Source of the DNA: Streptomyces sp. DG1A-41
GTDB taxonomy: Bacteria > Actinomycetota > Actinomycetes > Streptomycetales > Streptomycetaceae
Length of the DNA stretch: 64,000 bases
NCBI RefSeq assembly: GCF_037055355.1
Contig: NZ_CP146350.1
Location: 744,001 to 808,000 of the forward strand
Direction: 5' to 3'
Shown: piece after piece, positions 7,158-17,292 of the stretch
Layout of the letters: every line of letters starts with the position of its first letter
Numbering within the stretch: the first letter of the stretch is position 1
Notes under the pieces: model-generated
What the model was told of the DNA's origin: nothing
Databases searched by the model: none
What the model saw: only the letters and a program-made list of their open reading frames with translations
Position numbers and translations under genes: made by a program

Positions 7158-8708
7158 GTGTTATCCCGCTTCCCGGGAACCGCGAGGCGAGCAGCCCTCA
7201 CCCTGACGGCCGCCGGTCTCGCCCTGACGGCGTTGCCCGCCACGGCCGGGGCGAGTCCCGGCTCCGCCCCCCTCGCCCGCTACCACCACCAGCACCTCAC
7301 CTGGAAGAGCTGTGTGCTCGGACCGGACGACACGACCGGCAAGGAACTGGAGCAGGCGGGCGCCCGCTGCGCCGACGTGACCGTCCCGCTGGACTACTCG
7401 GACCCCGGCGGCCGCACGATCACCGTCGCGATATCCCGGATCCCCGCCACCGACACCGACCGCCGCGTCGGCCCGCTGCTGATCAACGGCGGGGGCCCCG
7501 GCGGAGAGTCCCTCGGCGACGCGCCGTGGGTGCGCAAGGCGATGAAGGACGTCGCCGCCCGGTACGACGTGGTCGGCGTGGATCCCCGTTTCGTCGGCCG
7601 CAGCACACCGCTGGACTGCCGCTGGCCGACCGGCTCGGCGTGGCGCGGGGCGGGTGAGGACCGGGCCGGCTTCGACCGGATGGCCGCGTTCTCGAAGGAC
7701 CTCGCCCGGCGCTGCCGCACCCACGCCGGCGACGTGCTGCCCCACGCCACCACCCGCAACACCGCGCGCGACATGGACGTCATCCGGGCCGCGCTCGGCG
7801 AGCGGCGGATCTCCTACCTGGGCTACTCGTACGGCAGTTACCTCGGCGAGGTGTACACCACGATGTTCCCCGGCCGGACCGACCGGATCGTCCTGGACGG
7901 CGTGATCGACCCGGCCCGCTACGGTGCCCGGCTGTGGCTGGGCGTCGAGCGGGCCAACCGCCAGGCCCTCAAGGGTTGGGCCTCCTGGACGGCCGCCCGC
8001 GACGCGACATACGGTCTGGGCCGTACGCGGAGCGAGGTGCTGGCCACCGTGGAACGCATCCGGCGCGCCGCCGCCCGCGCCCCGCTGCGGCTCGGCGAGC
8101 ACCGCCTGGACGAGCACGTCATGCCGATCGTCGCCCTCAACGGCCTCTCGCAGGACAACGACGCCGCCTACGGCGACTTCGCCCAGGGCGTGCGGGACAT
8201 GCTCCGGGCCTCGGAGGGGCGGGAGGTGTCGCCGTCCGCGTGGCTCGCAGGGGTGCTCGAGTTCGTGCTCACGGGCACCGACTCCCCCTACGGCAGCGCT
8301 CAGGCGGCGATCGTGTGCGGTGACGGAGCCGCGCCGCGGGACCCGGAGATCTACTGGCGCGACGTCCAGCGCACCCGCGCGCAGGATCCGCTGTTCGCGC
8401 CCGTGACCAACAACCTCAACCCGTGCGCCTTCTGGGACCGGCCGCGCGAGCGCCCGACCACGATCCGGGACGATCTGCCGGCCCTGCTGGTCAACGCCAC
8501 CGGGGACCCGCGCACCGACTACGACGGCGCCAAGACGGTGCGCGCCATGTGGCCCTCCTCGCGCCTGGTCACCCTGCACGGCGCCGACCAGCACGCGGTG
8601 TACGGCGTCTACGGCGCGCCGTGCGTCGACGACGCGGTCAACGCGTACCTGGCCACGGGCCGGCTGCCGGGGCGGGACATCGGCTGCGGGCCGCCCGCGC
8701 ACGACTAG
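7158..8708 (+). CDS. secreted alpha/beta-hydrolase, tripeptidyl-aminopeptidase (Tap/SlpD)-like, family S33
   Basis: 516 aa from GTG 7158, chosen for its GAAAGGA ribosome site and because it opens directly into a signal peptide (RFPGTARRAALTLTAAGLAL, cleavage near ATAGA). The oxyanion loop NGGGPGGES is at ~110-118, the nucleophile elbow GYSYGS places Ser at residue 224, and the late NATGDPRTDY and HGADQHAVYG supply the Asp and His of the triad. This arrangement, including the C-terminal TAP-like domain, matches Streptomyces Tap and SlpD/SlpE exported proteases that remove N-terminal tripeptides. It acts outside the cell. A perfect hairpin follows the stop. Confidence 0.87.
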   Translation: MLSRFPGTARRAALTLTAAGLALTALPATAGASPGSAPLARYHHQHLTWKSCVLGPDDTTGKELEQAGARCADVTVPLDYSDPGGRTITVAISRIPATDTDRRVGPLLINGGGPGGESLGDAPWVRKAMKDVAARYDVVGVDPRFVGRSTPLDCRWPTGSAWRGAGEDRAGFDRMAAFSKDLARRCRTHAGDVLPHATTRNTARDMDVIRAALGERRISYLGYSYGSYLGEVYTTMFPGRTDRIVLDGVIDPARYGARLWLGVERANRQALKGWASWTAARDATYGLGRTRSEVLATVERIRRAAARAPLRLGEHRLDEHVMPIVALNGLSQDNDAAYGDFAQGVRDMLRASEGREVSPSAWLAGVLEFVLTGTDSPYGSAQAAIVCGDGAAPRDPEIYWRDVQRTRAQDPLFAPVTNNLNPCAFWDRPRERPTTIRDDLPALLVNATGDPRTDYDGAKTVRAMWPSSRLVTLHGADQHAVYGVYGAPCVDDAVNAYLATGRLPGRDIGCGPPAHD

Positions 8709-8724
8709 CGCGCACGCGCGAACG

Positions 8725-8758
8725 CTGGAGCCCGGACCGTTTCCGGTCCGGGCTCCAG
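8725..8758. terminator. bidirectional hairpin terminator
   Basis: A perfect 15-bp stem (8725-8739 with 8744-8758) closed by a TTTC loop, located between the converging peptidase and hemerythrin genes. There is no long T tract, as is usual for Streptomyces. Confidence 0.85.
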
Positions 8759-8800
8759 TCGGCGACGGCATGGCCGGTCGTCAGGACCGGCCAGCTCGCC

Positions 8801-9292
8801 TCAGGACTCGACGATCTTGCGCACGTTGTCCACGGATCCGCAGCCGGCCTTCAGCTGACGCTCACGCTCCTGCCGGAACGCCAGGCCCAGCTCCTCCCGC
8901 CGCTCCATCGCCACGTTCTCCCGCGCGCCGTTGAGGATGGTGCGCTCCTCCTCGTCGGCGTGGTGGGTGACGGCCTCCACCAGCTCCTCGAGCTTTTCGT
9001 CCCAGTCGTCGGACCCGACCTCCTCGACCTCGAGGAGGTCCAGGAGGGCCTGGTTTCCCTCATCGTGCTCGTGCTCGCCGTGCTCGACTTCTTCGTCGTC
9101 GATGTTCTTGTACCGCTTGAGCGCCGGGTAGACCTTGGCCTCCTCGGCCAGCGCGTGCGCGATCAGCAGTTCTGCGAATTCCCGCAGCGCACCCGCACGG
9201 TCGGCTTCGACACTGCGCATCTGACGGAAGAGGTCTTCCATGCGCCGGTGGTCCTGGAGAATGAGTTCGACGACGTCCTGTGTATCGGCCAT
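8801..9292 (-). CDS. hemerythrin HHE-domain protein
   Basis: 163 aa. LILQDHRRMEDLFRQM (about 10-25), IAHALAEEAKVYP (about 45-57) and VTHHADEEERTIL (about 108-120) supply the spaced His and Glu/Asp residues of a di-iron four-helix hemerythrin-like domain. Such small cytosolic proteins bind oxygen, NO or peroxide or act as stress sensors. ATG 9292 follows a GAAAGGGG ribosome site. A gene for a 56-aa hydrophobic protein lies 89 bp upstream on the same strand, so the two are probably co-transcribed. The C-terminus has a single Cys (AGCGS). The exact role is unknown. Confidence 0.85.
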   Translation of the reverse strand: MADTQDVVELILQDHRRMEDLFRQMRSVEADRAGALREFAELLIAHALAEEAKVYPALKRYKNIDDEEVEHGEHEHDEGNQALLDLLEVEEVGSDDWDEKLEELVEAVTHHADEEERTILNGARENVAMERREELGLAFRQERERQLKAGCGSVDNVRKIVES

Positions 9293-9381
9293 GGAACAGG
9301 AACCCCTTTCACGCAAGAGAATCGGGCCGTTTCCATTTACCCCGTTGCTGACGTTTTGTGCGCCGGGGCGGGCCCGCCGGT

Positions 9382-9552
9382 CTACCAGCGGTACCAGCGA
9401 CCCTTGCGGCCACCGCTGTCCACGCTGCGCAGGACGAAGCCGAGCAGCCACAGCACCAGCACGATCACCGCGAGCCACCACAGGGCCTTCAGGGCGAAGC
9501 CCGCGCCGAACAGGATCAGGGCCAGCAGCAGGACGAGAAGCAAAGGAACCAT
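9382..9552 (-). CDS. small hydrophobic membrane protein (56 aa)
   Basis: ATG 9552 follows a strong GGAGGTGG site. The product begins MVPLLLVLLLALILFGAGF, continues with a second hydrophobic stretch (LWWLAVIVLVLWLLGFVL, about 24-41) and ends with a basic, Trp/Tyr-containing tail (GGRKGRWYRW). This is the hairpin-like two-helix 'hydrophobic protein' common in Streptomyces stress loci, similar in layout to the small lmo0937-type membrane proteins. Function is unknown; its position upstream of the hemerythrin gene suggests a joint stress response. Confidence 0.85.
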   Translation of the reverse strand: MVPLLLVLLLALILFGAGFALKALWWLAVIVLVLWLLGFVLRSVDSGGRKGRWYRW

Positions 9553-9741
9553 AGTTATCCACCTCCGCCACTCCTGGTGCCCGGATCCTTGACGAACACA
9601 CAGTCGAATTTCTGCGTTTCTCCATCCGGTTCACGGGCACATGCATCGCTTCGGCTGAGCGGAGGTCACCAGAACCCGACCAAACCAAAGCGCCCCTTTC
9701 CGAAAGGAATCGCCGAGCACTTTCGGGGGCATCGCGACCGC

Positions 9742-9758
9742 GGAAGGCTCCGCCTTCT
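9742..9758 (-). terminator. short GC hairpin after the TrkA-N gene
   Basis: GAAGGC (9743-9748) pairs with GCCTTC (9752-9757) across a TCC loop, 16-31 bp past the stop of the leftward TrkA-N gene. The stem is only 6 bp, so this is a weak call. Confidence 0.35.
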
Positions 9759-9773
9759 CCGGAAGGCCTGGCG

Positions 9774-11672
9774 TCAGTCCCTGCCGACGACGACCACCTC
9801 GTCCTCGGTCGTCCAGCGGCGTCGCTCGGATTTGGGCGGGTTGATGCGCACGCCGTAGCCGGGGCTCGTCGACGCGTCGTCGTGGCTTCGGTAGCCGATG
9901 GCACATTCGCCGCGCTGCCGTGCCGCGGCCACGACGGTGGCGAAGGCCGTCTCACACCCCGGCAGCACGTAGTCGCCCGCCGGTCGCAGGCGGATGCCGG
10001 TGCCGGCGGCGGAGAACAGCTCCTCGAAGACCGCTGCCAGGTGCCGGTTCTGGGAGATCTGCGCCATGAGCAGGCCCGTGAGCTTGCCGCTGATGATCAC
10101 GTCGGCTCCGGGACCGACGGGGGCCAGCGCCCGGTTGCGGTCGTCGATCAGTTCGGTGACGACCGGCAGTTCGCGCCCGGTTGCCTCCTCCAGCTGGCGC
10201 AGCAGCAGGAGGGTGACGAGCGTGCGGTTGTCGGGGTCGTCCTGCGGCTCCCCGGGAGCGGGGTCCTGGCCGAGCACGATCACACTGTCGTAGGCGTGCA
10301 CGTCCAGACGCCGCAGGGTCTCGGGACGGGTGACGTCCCCTTGGTGGAGGGTCAGGGGCAGGTCGGTGCCGTGGTGCGCTCCTGCCTCGCTCACCTGCCG
10401 GACCGTCCCCTCACCACCGTCCGCCACCACGTCGACGGCTGATCCGGGCCGGGCGCGGAGGCGCAGCTGGTCGATCATGAGCGGCGCTCGGCGGTTCCAG
10501 CCCAGCAAGAGGACCCGCTCCGGCCGTGCGGGCGTCGCGGGACCGGAGGCCATCGCCGCCTTCTCGACCCACTCCGCGCAGTCGGCCGGCCAGGCCGTGT
10601 CGTCGTCACGGGAGATGACGACGAGCAGGTCGTCCGCGGCGATGGGCGTCTGCGGCGGCGGGTTGAGCAGGGTGGTGTCTCCACGCACCATCCCCACGAC
10701 GCTCGACGTCGGGTAGGACAGCAGCGCGTCACCGAACGGGCGTCCCGCCAGGGCTGGTTCGGAGACCAGGTAGAACTCGTCACCGGCGAAGTCGAGGAGT
10801 TCCTGGTGGACCAGGGAGAGCCCGGGGCGGCGGGCGGCCTGGACGATGAGCCGGGCCGTGACGGTGTCGCTCTCCAGGACGACACCACCCGGCCCGGCGG
10901 CGAGACCGGCGGCCAGACGGTAGCGGTTGTCCCGGACGGCGGCGACGACGGGCGGACGGGTCGCCTCCCCGGCCAGGGCAGCCCTGAGCGCCAGCAGCGT
11001 CTTGACCACCTCGGCGTCGGCGTCGGGCTCGTCGCGGGGCAGGACCAGCACGACACCGGCCGTCGCCGGACTGGTCAGGGTGAGCACGGCCGGGTCGGTG
11101 GTGGGACCGCTGCGGCAGATCAGCCGCGTACGGCCGACGGGACCCACCTTGGTGCTCAGGGCCTCCTCCATGGCGGTCTTGTCCCGGTCCGCCAGCACCA
11201 CCACCGCCGCGCGCCGCTGGTTGGCGTTGGCGGCCACCAGCTCGCTCACCACCGTGAAGACCTGCTCCGACCACCCCAGGACCACGACGTGCCCTCGTTC
11301 GAGCACAGTGGACCGGCCCCGCCGCAGCGCGGTGAGCCGCTCCGTGAGCGCCGTGGTGATCAGGCCGACCAGCGTCGAGACGTACAGCAGCGCGACCAGC
11401 GCGAGCAGCACCGACATCACCACGCGCAGCGGCGTACCCGTCGCGCCGCCCAGCCGCAGGGTCTGCCCGGTCAGGTGCCACACCTGCGCCAGCCGGTCCG
11501 GCAGAGAGGCCGGCGCGTCGGGGTCGGTCCACACCACCACCGCGCTGGCCGGGACGACGACGGCCAGACACAGCAGCGCCATCCAGCCGACCAGGGCGGA
11601 GGCACCGCGGGCCAGCGTGCTGTCGAACCAGTAACGGGCTCGGTCACCGAACGGAGTGCGCCGCTGCGCCAC
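9774..11672 (-). CDS. CASTOR/POLLUX-type ion-channel-like protein with TrkA-N domains
   Basis: 632 aa from GTG 11672, preferred because GGAGG sits 7 nt upstream; the frame stays open to an ATG at 11756. Two hydrophobic segments occur near residues 20-45 and 80-105 with a pore-loop-like stretch between them, then two cytosolic Rossmann domains: [18 protein letters not shown] (about 125-142) and [18 protein letters not shown] (about 390-407). This layout is that of the plant CASTOR/POLLUX-related family, found in Streptomyces as putative ion channels with NAD- or nucleotide-binding RCK domains. It probably sits in the cytoplasmic membrane; the conducted ion is unknown. It is divergent from the oxidase gene. 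Confidence 0.8.
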   Translation of the reverse strand: MAQRRTPFGDRARYWFDSTLARGASALVGWMALLCLAVVVPASAVVVWTDPDAPASLPDRLAQVWHLTGQTLRLGGATGTPLRVVMSVLLALVALLYVSTLVGLITTALTERLTALRRGRSTVLERGHVVVLGWSEQVFTVVSELVAANANQRRAAVVVLADRDKTAMEEALSTKVGPVGRTRLICRSGPTTDPAVLTLTSPATAGVVLVLPRDEPDADAEVVKTLLALRAALAGEATRPPVVAAVRDNRYRLAAGLAAGPGGVVLESDTVTARLIVQAARRPGLSLVHQELLDFAGDEFYLVSEPALAGRPFGDALLSYPTSSVVGMVRGDTTLLNPPPQTPIAADDLLVVISRDDDTAWPADCAEWVEKAAMASGPATPARPERVLLLGWNRRAPLMIDQLRLRARPGSAVDVVADGGEGTVRQVSEAGAHHGTDLPLTLHQGDVTRPETLRRLDVHAYDSVIVLGQDPAPGEPQDDPDNRTLVTLLLLRQLEEATGRELPVVTELIDDRNRALAPVGPGADVIISGKLTGLLMAQISQNRHLAAVFEELFSAAGTGIRLRPAGDYVLPGCETAFATVVAAARQRGECAIGYRSHDDASTSPGYGVRINPPKSERRRWTTEDEVVVVGRD

Positions 11673-11961
11673 CCTTCCCCCTCCGTCGCCCCGGACTCTC
11701 GAGCGGCCGGTCGGCGCCGCGTACGCGATGCGCCGCGCGGGACGGCCGGAGAGCACGGATGTGGATACGCATGTCGCAGTGTGGGGGGCTCGATCGCGGC
11801 GACAGAGGCAGTTCCCTCCTCATTCATCCCTTCGGGTTCCCCGAGTCGTCCACGTCGGCGGATCTTCCGTGACGTCAGCGTTTTCCGCGGACTTCGCTCC
11901 TTCGGGGCAACGACCGGGCGAAGGGCGGCGCCCGGCCGCGGCCGCCAGTACAAAGGCCGCC

Positions 11962-13974
11962 ATGACTGAAGATCACGCGGTGGTGCGCTCGGACGGCGTT
12001 TTCTCGCGGAGGAGCTTCGCGGCGGCGGCCGGCACGGCCACGGTGGCGACGGCCCTGACCGGCGGTCCCGCCACGGCTCTGCCCGCCCCGGCCGCCCCGG
12101 CGGTACCGGCCGCACCGGGCGACAGCCGTGGCGCCGACTTCGACCGGTGCCTCGCCGTCGCCCGCGCACTCCTCGTCCTGGACTCCGACAACCGCCCCCT
12201 CGTCCCGCGTTACCAACGTGTCCTCGAGAAGGGACTGCCGGGTCAGCGGCGGACCCGCCCCAAGGACGTCCTCGTCATCGGCGCCGGTCCGGCCGGGCTG
12301 GTGGCCGCCTGGCTGCTGAAGGAGGCAGGTCACCGGGTGACGGTCCTGGAGGCCAACGGCAACCGCGCGGGCGGCCGCATCAAGACCTTCCGCAGCGGCG
12401 GCCACGAGGGCGCCGAGCAGCCCTTCGCCGATCCCCGCCAGTACGCCGAGGCCGGCGCGATGCGCATCCCCGGCAGCCATCCCCTGGTGATGGAGCTGAT
12501 CGACCGGTTCGGCCTGAAGAAGCGGCGTTTCCACTACGTCGACGTCGACGGCGAGGGACGTCCCGCCGGCCGCACCTGGATCCACGTCAACGGCATCCGT
12601 GTGCGGCGCGCCGACTATGCCCGCGCGCCCCGGCGCGTGAACCGGTCCTTCGGCGTCCCCAAGGCCCACTGGGACACCCCCGCCGCGGTCATCCTGCGCT
12701 CCGCGCTGAACCCGGTGCGCGACGAGTTCAGTTACGTCGACTCCGACGGCAAGCGGGTCGACAAACCGCTCCCGGAACGGCTTCGGGGCTGGGCCCGCGT
12801 GGTGCAGCGGTTCGGGGACTGGTCGATGTTCCGCTTCCTCACCGAGCACGCGGGGCTCGACGAGCGGACCATCGACCTGATCGGCACCCTGGAGAACCTC
12901 ACCTCACGACTCCCGCTGTCCTTCATCCACAGCTTCATCGGCTCCTCCCTCATCAGCCCCGACACACCGTTCTACGAGCTGGAGGGCGGCACGGCAGTAC
13001 TGCCGGACGCCCTGCTGGAGCGGGTCCGCGGACAGGTGCGGTTCGACCGCCGTGTCACCCGCATCCAGTACCACCACCCCGACCGCCCTTCTCGGGACAC
13101 CGAGCACGTGCGCAGCAAGGGGCCGCACGTGTGGGTGGACACCGTGTCCGAGGGGCGCGGCGGACCCGTCGTCCGCGAGCAGTTCACCGGGGACGTCGCC
13201 GTGGTCACGGTGCCGTTCTCCGGGCTGCGCCACGTACAGATCGACCCGCCCCTGTCGTACGGCAAGCGCCGCGCGGTCTGCGAACTGCACTACGACAGCG
13301 CGACCAAGGTGCTGCTGGAGTTCAGCCGCCGCTGGTGGGAGTTCGACGAAGCCGACTGGAAGCGCGAGCTGCACGCCGTGGATCCGGACCTCTACGACGC
13401 CTACCGCACCGGCCGCGCCGCCGACGACGGCAGCCTGCTCGGCGCCCACCCCTCCGTGCCCGACGGGCACATCACGGCGGGTCAGCGCACCCACTACGCC
13501 GCCAACCGCTCGATCACCCGCGACCAGCCGGAGGCCGTCGACGTCGTGGGCGGCGGTTCGGTGTCGGACAACGCCAACCGCTTCATGTTCCACCCCTCCC
13601 ATCCCGTTCCGGGCAGCGCGGGGGGTGTGGTCCTGGCCTCCTACAGCTGGGCGGACGACGCGCTGCGCTGGGACTCCCTGGACGACGAGGCACGGTACCC
13701 GCACGCTCTGTGCGGCCTCCAGCAGGTCTACGGCCGGCGCATCGAGGTCTTCTACACCGGCGCGGGCCGCACGCAGAGCTGGCTGCGCGACCCCTACGCC
13801 TACGGGGAAGCGTCCGTGCTCCTGCCCGGTCAGCACACCGAGCTGCTGCCCGCCATCCCCGCGCGTGAGGGGCCGTTGCACTTCGCCGGGGACCACACGT
13901 CCGTCAAGCCGGCGTGGATCGAGGGAGCCCTGGAATCCGCCGTGCGAGCCGCCCTGGAGGTCCACACGGCGTAG
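11962..13974 (+). CDS. Tat-exported flavin monoamine / L-amino-acid oxidase
   Basis: 670 aa. The N-terminus has a Tat signal (SRRSFAA, Arg16-Arg17, then an Ala-rich hydrophobic stretch). The FAD-binding motif [20 protein letters not shown] lies near residue 110, ending in VTVLEAN, and GGRI follows for the pyrophosphate. The C-terminal FAD motif is near the end ([21 protein letters not shown]). Domain order and length resemble Streptomyces extracellular L-glutamate oxidase and related L-amino-acid oxidases, which yield a 2-oxo acid, ammonia and peroxide. The exact amino acid or amine cannot be read by eye. ATG 11962 has only a weak AAAGG site. A strong hairpin follows the stop. Confidence 0.82.
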   Translation: MTEDHAVVRSDGVFSRRSFAAAAGTATVATALTGGPATALPAPAAPAVPAAPGDSRGADFDRCLAVARALLVLDSDNRPLVPRYQRVLEKGLPGQRRTRPKDVLVIGAGPAGLVAAWLLKEAGHRVTVLEANGNRAGGRIKTFRSGGHEGAEQPFADPRQYAEAGAMRIPGSHPLVMELIDRFGLKKRRFHYVDVDGEGRPAGRTWIHVNGIRVRRADYARAPRRVNRSFGVPKAHWDTPAAVILRSALNPVRDEFSYVDSDGKRVDKPLPERLRGWARVVQRFGDWSMFRFLTEHAGLDERTIDLIGTLENLTSRLPLSFIHSFIGSSLISPDTPFYELEGGTAVLPDALLERVRGQVRFDRRVTRIQYHHPDRPSRDTEHVRSKGPHVWVDTVSEGRGGPVVREQFTGDVAVVTVPFSGLRHVQIDPPLSYGKRRAVCELHYDSATKVLLEFSRRWWEFDEADWKRELHAVDPDLYDAYRTGRAADDGSLLGAHPSVPDGHITAGQRTHYAANRSITRDQPEAVDVVGGGSVSDNANRFMFHPSHPVPGSAGGVVLASYSWADDALRWDSLDDEARYPHALCGLQQVYGRRIEVFYTGAGRTQSWLRDPYAYGEASVLLPGQHTELLPAIPAREGPLHFAGDHTSVKPAWIEGALESAVRAALEVHTA

Positions 13975-14000
13975 AAGTCGCTGAACCGCCACGCAGGCGA

Positions 14001-14028
14001 GGGCCCCGGCGCACCGGCGCCGGGGCCC
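14001..14028 (+). terminator. hairpin terminator after the oxidase gene
   Basis: A perfect 12-bp stem GGGCCCCGGCGC/GCGCCGGGGCCC with a 4-nt loop, 27 bp past the oxidase stop and followed by TTCGG. Confidence 0.85.
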
Positions 14029-14222
14029 TTCGGTTCCCGCGTCCGGCTGCACTGCCACGGGGGCCGCCCCGGTGACGGGGGTGGTGACCGCAAAGACCAC
14101 AACATCCGTTGGTTCCGCAAGAGAGACAGCTCGTCGGCGTCCGGTGCAGCATGTGGCCCACGTCACCCTCCCCCACAGGGCCTTCCCTACCCGCAACGAC
14201 GTACCGACAGGTGGTGGCACTC

Positions 14223-15206
14223 GTGCGCCTGCGCACTCCCCTCGCCCTGCTCGGGGCCGCCGTGCTCGTGCTCGTCGGACCGCCGCTGCTGACCACCGGC
14301 AGCGGCTCCGAGACCGGCACACAGATCCCGGGCCTGCGTTTCATGGTCCCCAACACGCCCGGCGGAGGCTACGACATCACGGCCCGTACGGCCGCGAAGA
14401 ACGCCGAGGACGCCGGGCTGACCCACAACATCGAGGTGTTCAACCTGCCCGGCGCCGGCGGCACGGTCGGGCTGAGCCGGCTGGTGAGCGAGCACGGCAA
14501 CGGCAAGCTCGCCATGTCCATGGGCCTCGGGGTCGTGGGCGCCGTCCGTTCCAACGACGCGCCGAAGACGCTCGGCGACACCACGCCGATCGCCCGGCTC
14601 ACCGAGGAGCAGGACGTCGTCGTGGTCGCCAAGGACTCCCCGTACAAGACGATCGACGATCTCATCGGCGCCTGGAAGGAGAACCCGGGCAAGCTCCCGG
14701 TGGGCGGCGGCTCGTCGCCCGGCGGGCCCGACCATCTCGCCCCGATGCTGATGGCGCGGGCCGCCGGGATCTCCCCGAAGCAGGTCAACTACATCCCGTT
14801 CGACGGCGGCGGCGAGCTGCTCGCGTCGATCCTCGGCAACAAGGTCGCCTTCGGCGTGTCCGGCGTCGGCGAGTACCTGGACCAGATCAAGGCGGGCGAG
14901 CTGCGTCTCCTCGCGGTCACCGGACCCGAGCGCGTCGAGGGACTGGACGCGCCCACCCTGAAGGAGGCCGGGTACGACGTGAACTTCACCAACTGGCGCG
15001 GCATCGTCGCCCCGCCCGGCCTGTCCGACGGAGAGCGCGACAAGCTCGTGCGGCTGCTCGAGGAACTGCACGACTCGGACGAGTGGCGCAAGTCCCTGGA
15101 GCAGAACGGCTGGGACGACGCCTTCCTCACCGGTGAGCGGTTCGGCGCGTTCCTCGACGCCGAGGACAAGCGCGTGGTTTCGGTGCTGAAGGAGCTGGGA
15201 CTGTGA
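14223..15206 (+). CDS. tctC: tripartite tricarboxylate transporter, substrate-binding protein TctC
   Basis: 327 aa from GTG 14223, chosen for the AGGTGG site and the signal-anchor it opens (RTPLALLGAAVLVLVGPPLL). There is no lipobox Cys. The mature part starts with the family hallmark FMVPNTPGGGYDITART, the loop that clamps carboxylate ligands, and later has KVAFGVSGVGEYLDQIKAGELRLLAV, the conserved second-lobe segment of TctC/BugT proteins. It captures an organic acid outside the membrane for TctA/TctB. Its stop overlaps the GTG of tctB. No two-component tctDE genes are adjacent, so regulation is unclear. Confidence 0.88.
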   Translation: MRLRTPLALLGAAVLVLVGPPLLTTGSGSETGTQIPGLRFMVPNTPGGGYDITARTAAKNAEDAGLTHNIEVFNLPGAGGTVGLSRLVSEHGNGKLAMSMGLGVVGAVRSNDAPKTLGDTTPIARLTEEQDVVVVAKDSPYKTIDDLIGAWKENPGKLPVGGGSSPGGPDHLAPMLMARAAGISPKQVNYIPFDGGGELLASILGNKVAFGVSGVGEYLDQIKAGELRLLAVTGPERVEGLDAPTLKEAGYDVNFTNWRGIVAPPGLSDGERDKLVRLLEELHDSDEWRKSLEQNGWDDAFLTGERFGAFLDAEDKRVVSVLKELGL

Positions 15207-15742
15207 CGACGCAGACCACCGAGATCCCCCCGGCCGAGCGCAGCGAGCGGCGCGCGTGGCTGCGCGAGCACTCCGAACTCGGCGTGTGCGTGCTGCTGCT
15301 GGTGCTGGGCGTGCTCGTCCTGACGGACGCGCTCACCATGGACGTCGACATCGCCCAGCGCGGCCCGGTCGGCCCGAAGACCGTGCCGGTCGTGGTCAGC
15401 GCCGGCCTGCTGGTGATCGCCGCCCTGCTCGCCGTGGACGTGCTGCGCGGCGGCCGGGGTCAGGCCGAGACCGGTGAGGACGTCGACCTGTCGGAACCCG
15501 CCGACTGGCGCACGGTGCTGCTGCTGGCCGGGGTGTTCCTCGGCTCGGCCGTGCTGATCGAGCCGCTCGGCTTCCCCATCGCGGGCGCGCTGCTGTTCTG
15601 GGGTGCGGCGTTCGCGCTGGGCAGCCGCAGGATCGACCGCGATCCGCTCATCGCGGCCGGGCTGTCCCTCGTCACCTACGTCGTCTTCAACAACCTGCTC
15701 GGAGTGCCCCTGCCCGGCGGTCCGCTGATGGGAGTGCTGTGA
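15203..15742 (+). CDS. tctB: tripartite tricarboxylate transporter, small membrane subunit TctB
   Basis: 179 aa with four predicted membrane helices (about 25-45, 60-80, 105-125 and 145-175) and a cytosolic loop with [19 protein letters not shown]. Size, helix number and place between tctC and tctA identify it as the poorly conserved TctB subunit, needed with TctA for transport. GTG 15203 overlaps the tctC stop; the tctA ATG follows its stop by a single base. Confidence 0.85.
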   Translation: MTTQTTEIPPAERSERRAWLREHSELGVCVLLLVLGVLVLTDALTMDVDIAQRGPVGPKTVPVVVSAGLLVIAALLAVDVLRGGRGQAETGEDVDLSEPADWRTVLLLAGVFLGSAVLIEPLGFPIAGALLFWGAAFALGSRRIDRDPLIAAGLSLVTYVVFNNLLGVPLPGGPLMGVL

Positions 15743-15743
15743 C

Positions 15744-17237
15744 ATGGATGCCTTCAACTCCCTTCTGGACGGCTTCGGTACGGCCCTCACCCCGGTCAAC
15801 CTGCTGTGGGCTGTCATCGGCGTGCTGCTCGGCACGGCGATCGGCGTGCTGCCCGGCATCGGCCCTGCGATGGCGGTGGCGCTGCTGCTGCCGGTGACGT
15901 ACGGGCTCGAGCCGACCGGCGCGTTCATCATGTTCGCCGGTATCTACTACGGCGCGATGTTCGGCGGCTCGACCACCTCCATCCTGCTCAACACACCCGG
16001 CGAGAGCGCTGCGGTGGTGGCGGCCATGGAGGGCAACCCCATGGCCAAGTCGGGGCGCGGCGCGCAGGCCCTCGCGGCGGCCGCCGTCGGGCACTTCGCG
16101 GGCGGCCTCATCGGCACGATCCTGCTGGTGGCGCTCGCCCCGACGGTCGCCGAGCTGGCCGTGGACATCGGCGCGCCGGACTACTTCGCCATCATGGTGC
16201 TGGCGTTCATCGCGGTGACGTCGGTGCTGGGTTCGTCCCGCATCCGGGGCCTCGCCTCCCTGCTCATCGGCCTCACGCTGGGCCTGGTGGGCCTGGACCA
16301 GATGACCGGCCAGCAGCGCCTGACCTTCGGCTCGCTCCAACTGGCCGACGGCATCGACGTGGTGATCGTCGCGGTCGGTCTGTTCGCGATCGGCGAGGCC
16401 CTGTGGGTGGCGGCGCACCTGCGGCGCAGTCCGCCGGAGCCGATCCCGGTGGGGCGTCCGTGGCTGGGGCGCGGGGATGTGAACCGGACCTGGAAGTCAT
16501 GGCTGCGCGGCCCGTTCATCGGCTTCCCGTTCGGCGCGATCCCGGCGGGCGGCGCGGAGATCCCGACGTTCCTGTCGTACGTGACGGAGAAGCGCCTGTC
16601 CAAGCACAAGGACGAGTGGGGCAAGGGCGCCATCGAGGGCGTGGCCGGTCCGGAGTCGGCGGCGTCGGCCTCGGCGGCGGGCACGCTGGTGTCGATGCTG
16701 ACCCTGGGCCTGCCGACCACGGCGGTCGCGGCCGTCATGCTGGCCGCCTTCCAGCAGTACGGCATCCAGCCCGGCCCGCTGCTCTTCGAGCGCGAACCCG
16801 ACCTGGTCTGGGGCCTGATCGCCTCGCTCTTCGTCGGCATGGTGCTGCTGCTCGCGCTCAACCTGCCGCTGGCGCCGCTGTGGGCGAAGCTGCTGCGCAT
16901 TCCACGGCCGTACCTGTACGCCGGGATCATGTTCTTCGCGGCGGTCGGCGCGTACGCGGTCGGCGGTGAGGTGATCGACCTGGCGATCCTGCTGATCATC
17001 GGCCTGATCGGCTTCGGCATGCGCCGCTACGGCCTGCCGGTGCTGCCCGCCGTCATCGGCGTGATCCTCGGCCCGAACGCCGAGCAGCAGCTGCGGCGCT
17101 CGCTCCAGATCAGCGACGGCAGCGTGACGGGGCTGTTCAACACGCCGTTCGCGGTGACGGTGTACGCGGTGATCGTGCTGCTGCTGGCCTGGCCGCTGCT
17201 GAAGAAGGTGGTGACGCGCAGGCGTGTGGAGGCGTGA
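15744..17237 (+). CDS. tctA: tripartite tricarboxylate transporter, large permease subunit TctA
   Basis: 497 aa, about twelve hydrophobic segments. It has the strongly conserved TctA blocks: [22 protein letters not shown] (near 33-54), [24 protein letters not shown] (about 71-94), and the mirrored second-half block [28 protein letters not shown] (about 290-320). These form the substrate path, energised by an ion gradient. Together with TctC and TctB it makes a complete TTT system for citrate, tricarballylate or another carboxylate; the ligand is not predictable. A strong hairpin follows the stop. Confidence 0.92.
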   Translation: MDAFNSLLDGFGTALTPVNLLWAVIGVLLGTAIGVLPGIGPAMAVALLLPVTYGLEPTGAFIMFAGIYYGAMFGGSTTSILLNTPGESAAVVAAMEGNPMAKSGRGAQALAAAAVGHFAGGLIGTILLVALAPTVAELAVDIGAPDYFAIMVLAFIAVTSVLGSSRIRGLASLLIGLTLGLVGLDQMTGQQRLTFGSLQLADGIDVVIVAVGLFAIGEALWVAAHLRRSPPEPIPVGRPWLGRGDVNRTWKSWLRGPFIGFPFGAIPAGGAEIPTFLSYVTEKRLSKHKDEWGKGAIEGVAGPESAASASAAGTLVSMLTLGLPTTAVAAVMLAAFQQYGIQPGPLLFEREPDLVWGLIASLFVGMVLLLALNLPLAPLWAKLLRIPRPYLYAGIMFFAAVGAYAVGGEVIDLAILLIIGLIGFGMRRYGLPVLPAVIGVILGPNAEQQLRRSLQISDGSVTGLFNTPFAVTVYAVIVLLLAWPLLKKVVTRRRVEA

Positions 17238-17247
17238 CGCACGCCGT

Positions 17248-17286
17248 CCGTGGGGGGCGTGGCTCGGCTGAGCCACGCCCCCACGG
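17248..17286. terminator. bidirectional terminator between tctA and the DUF2264 gene
   Basis: A long GC hairpin: the arm ending CGTGGCTC (to 17265) pairs with GAGCCACG (from 17270) and continues through a G/C run with one unpaired G, closing a GGCT loop. It lies between convergent genes. Confidence 0.85.
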
Positions 17287-17292
17287 CGTTTC

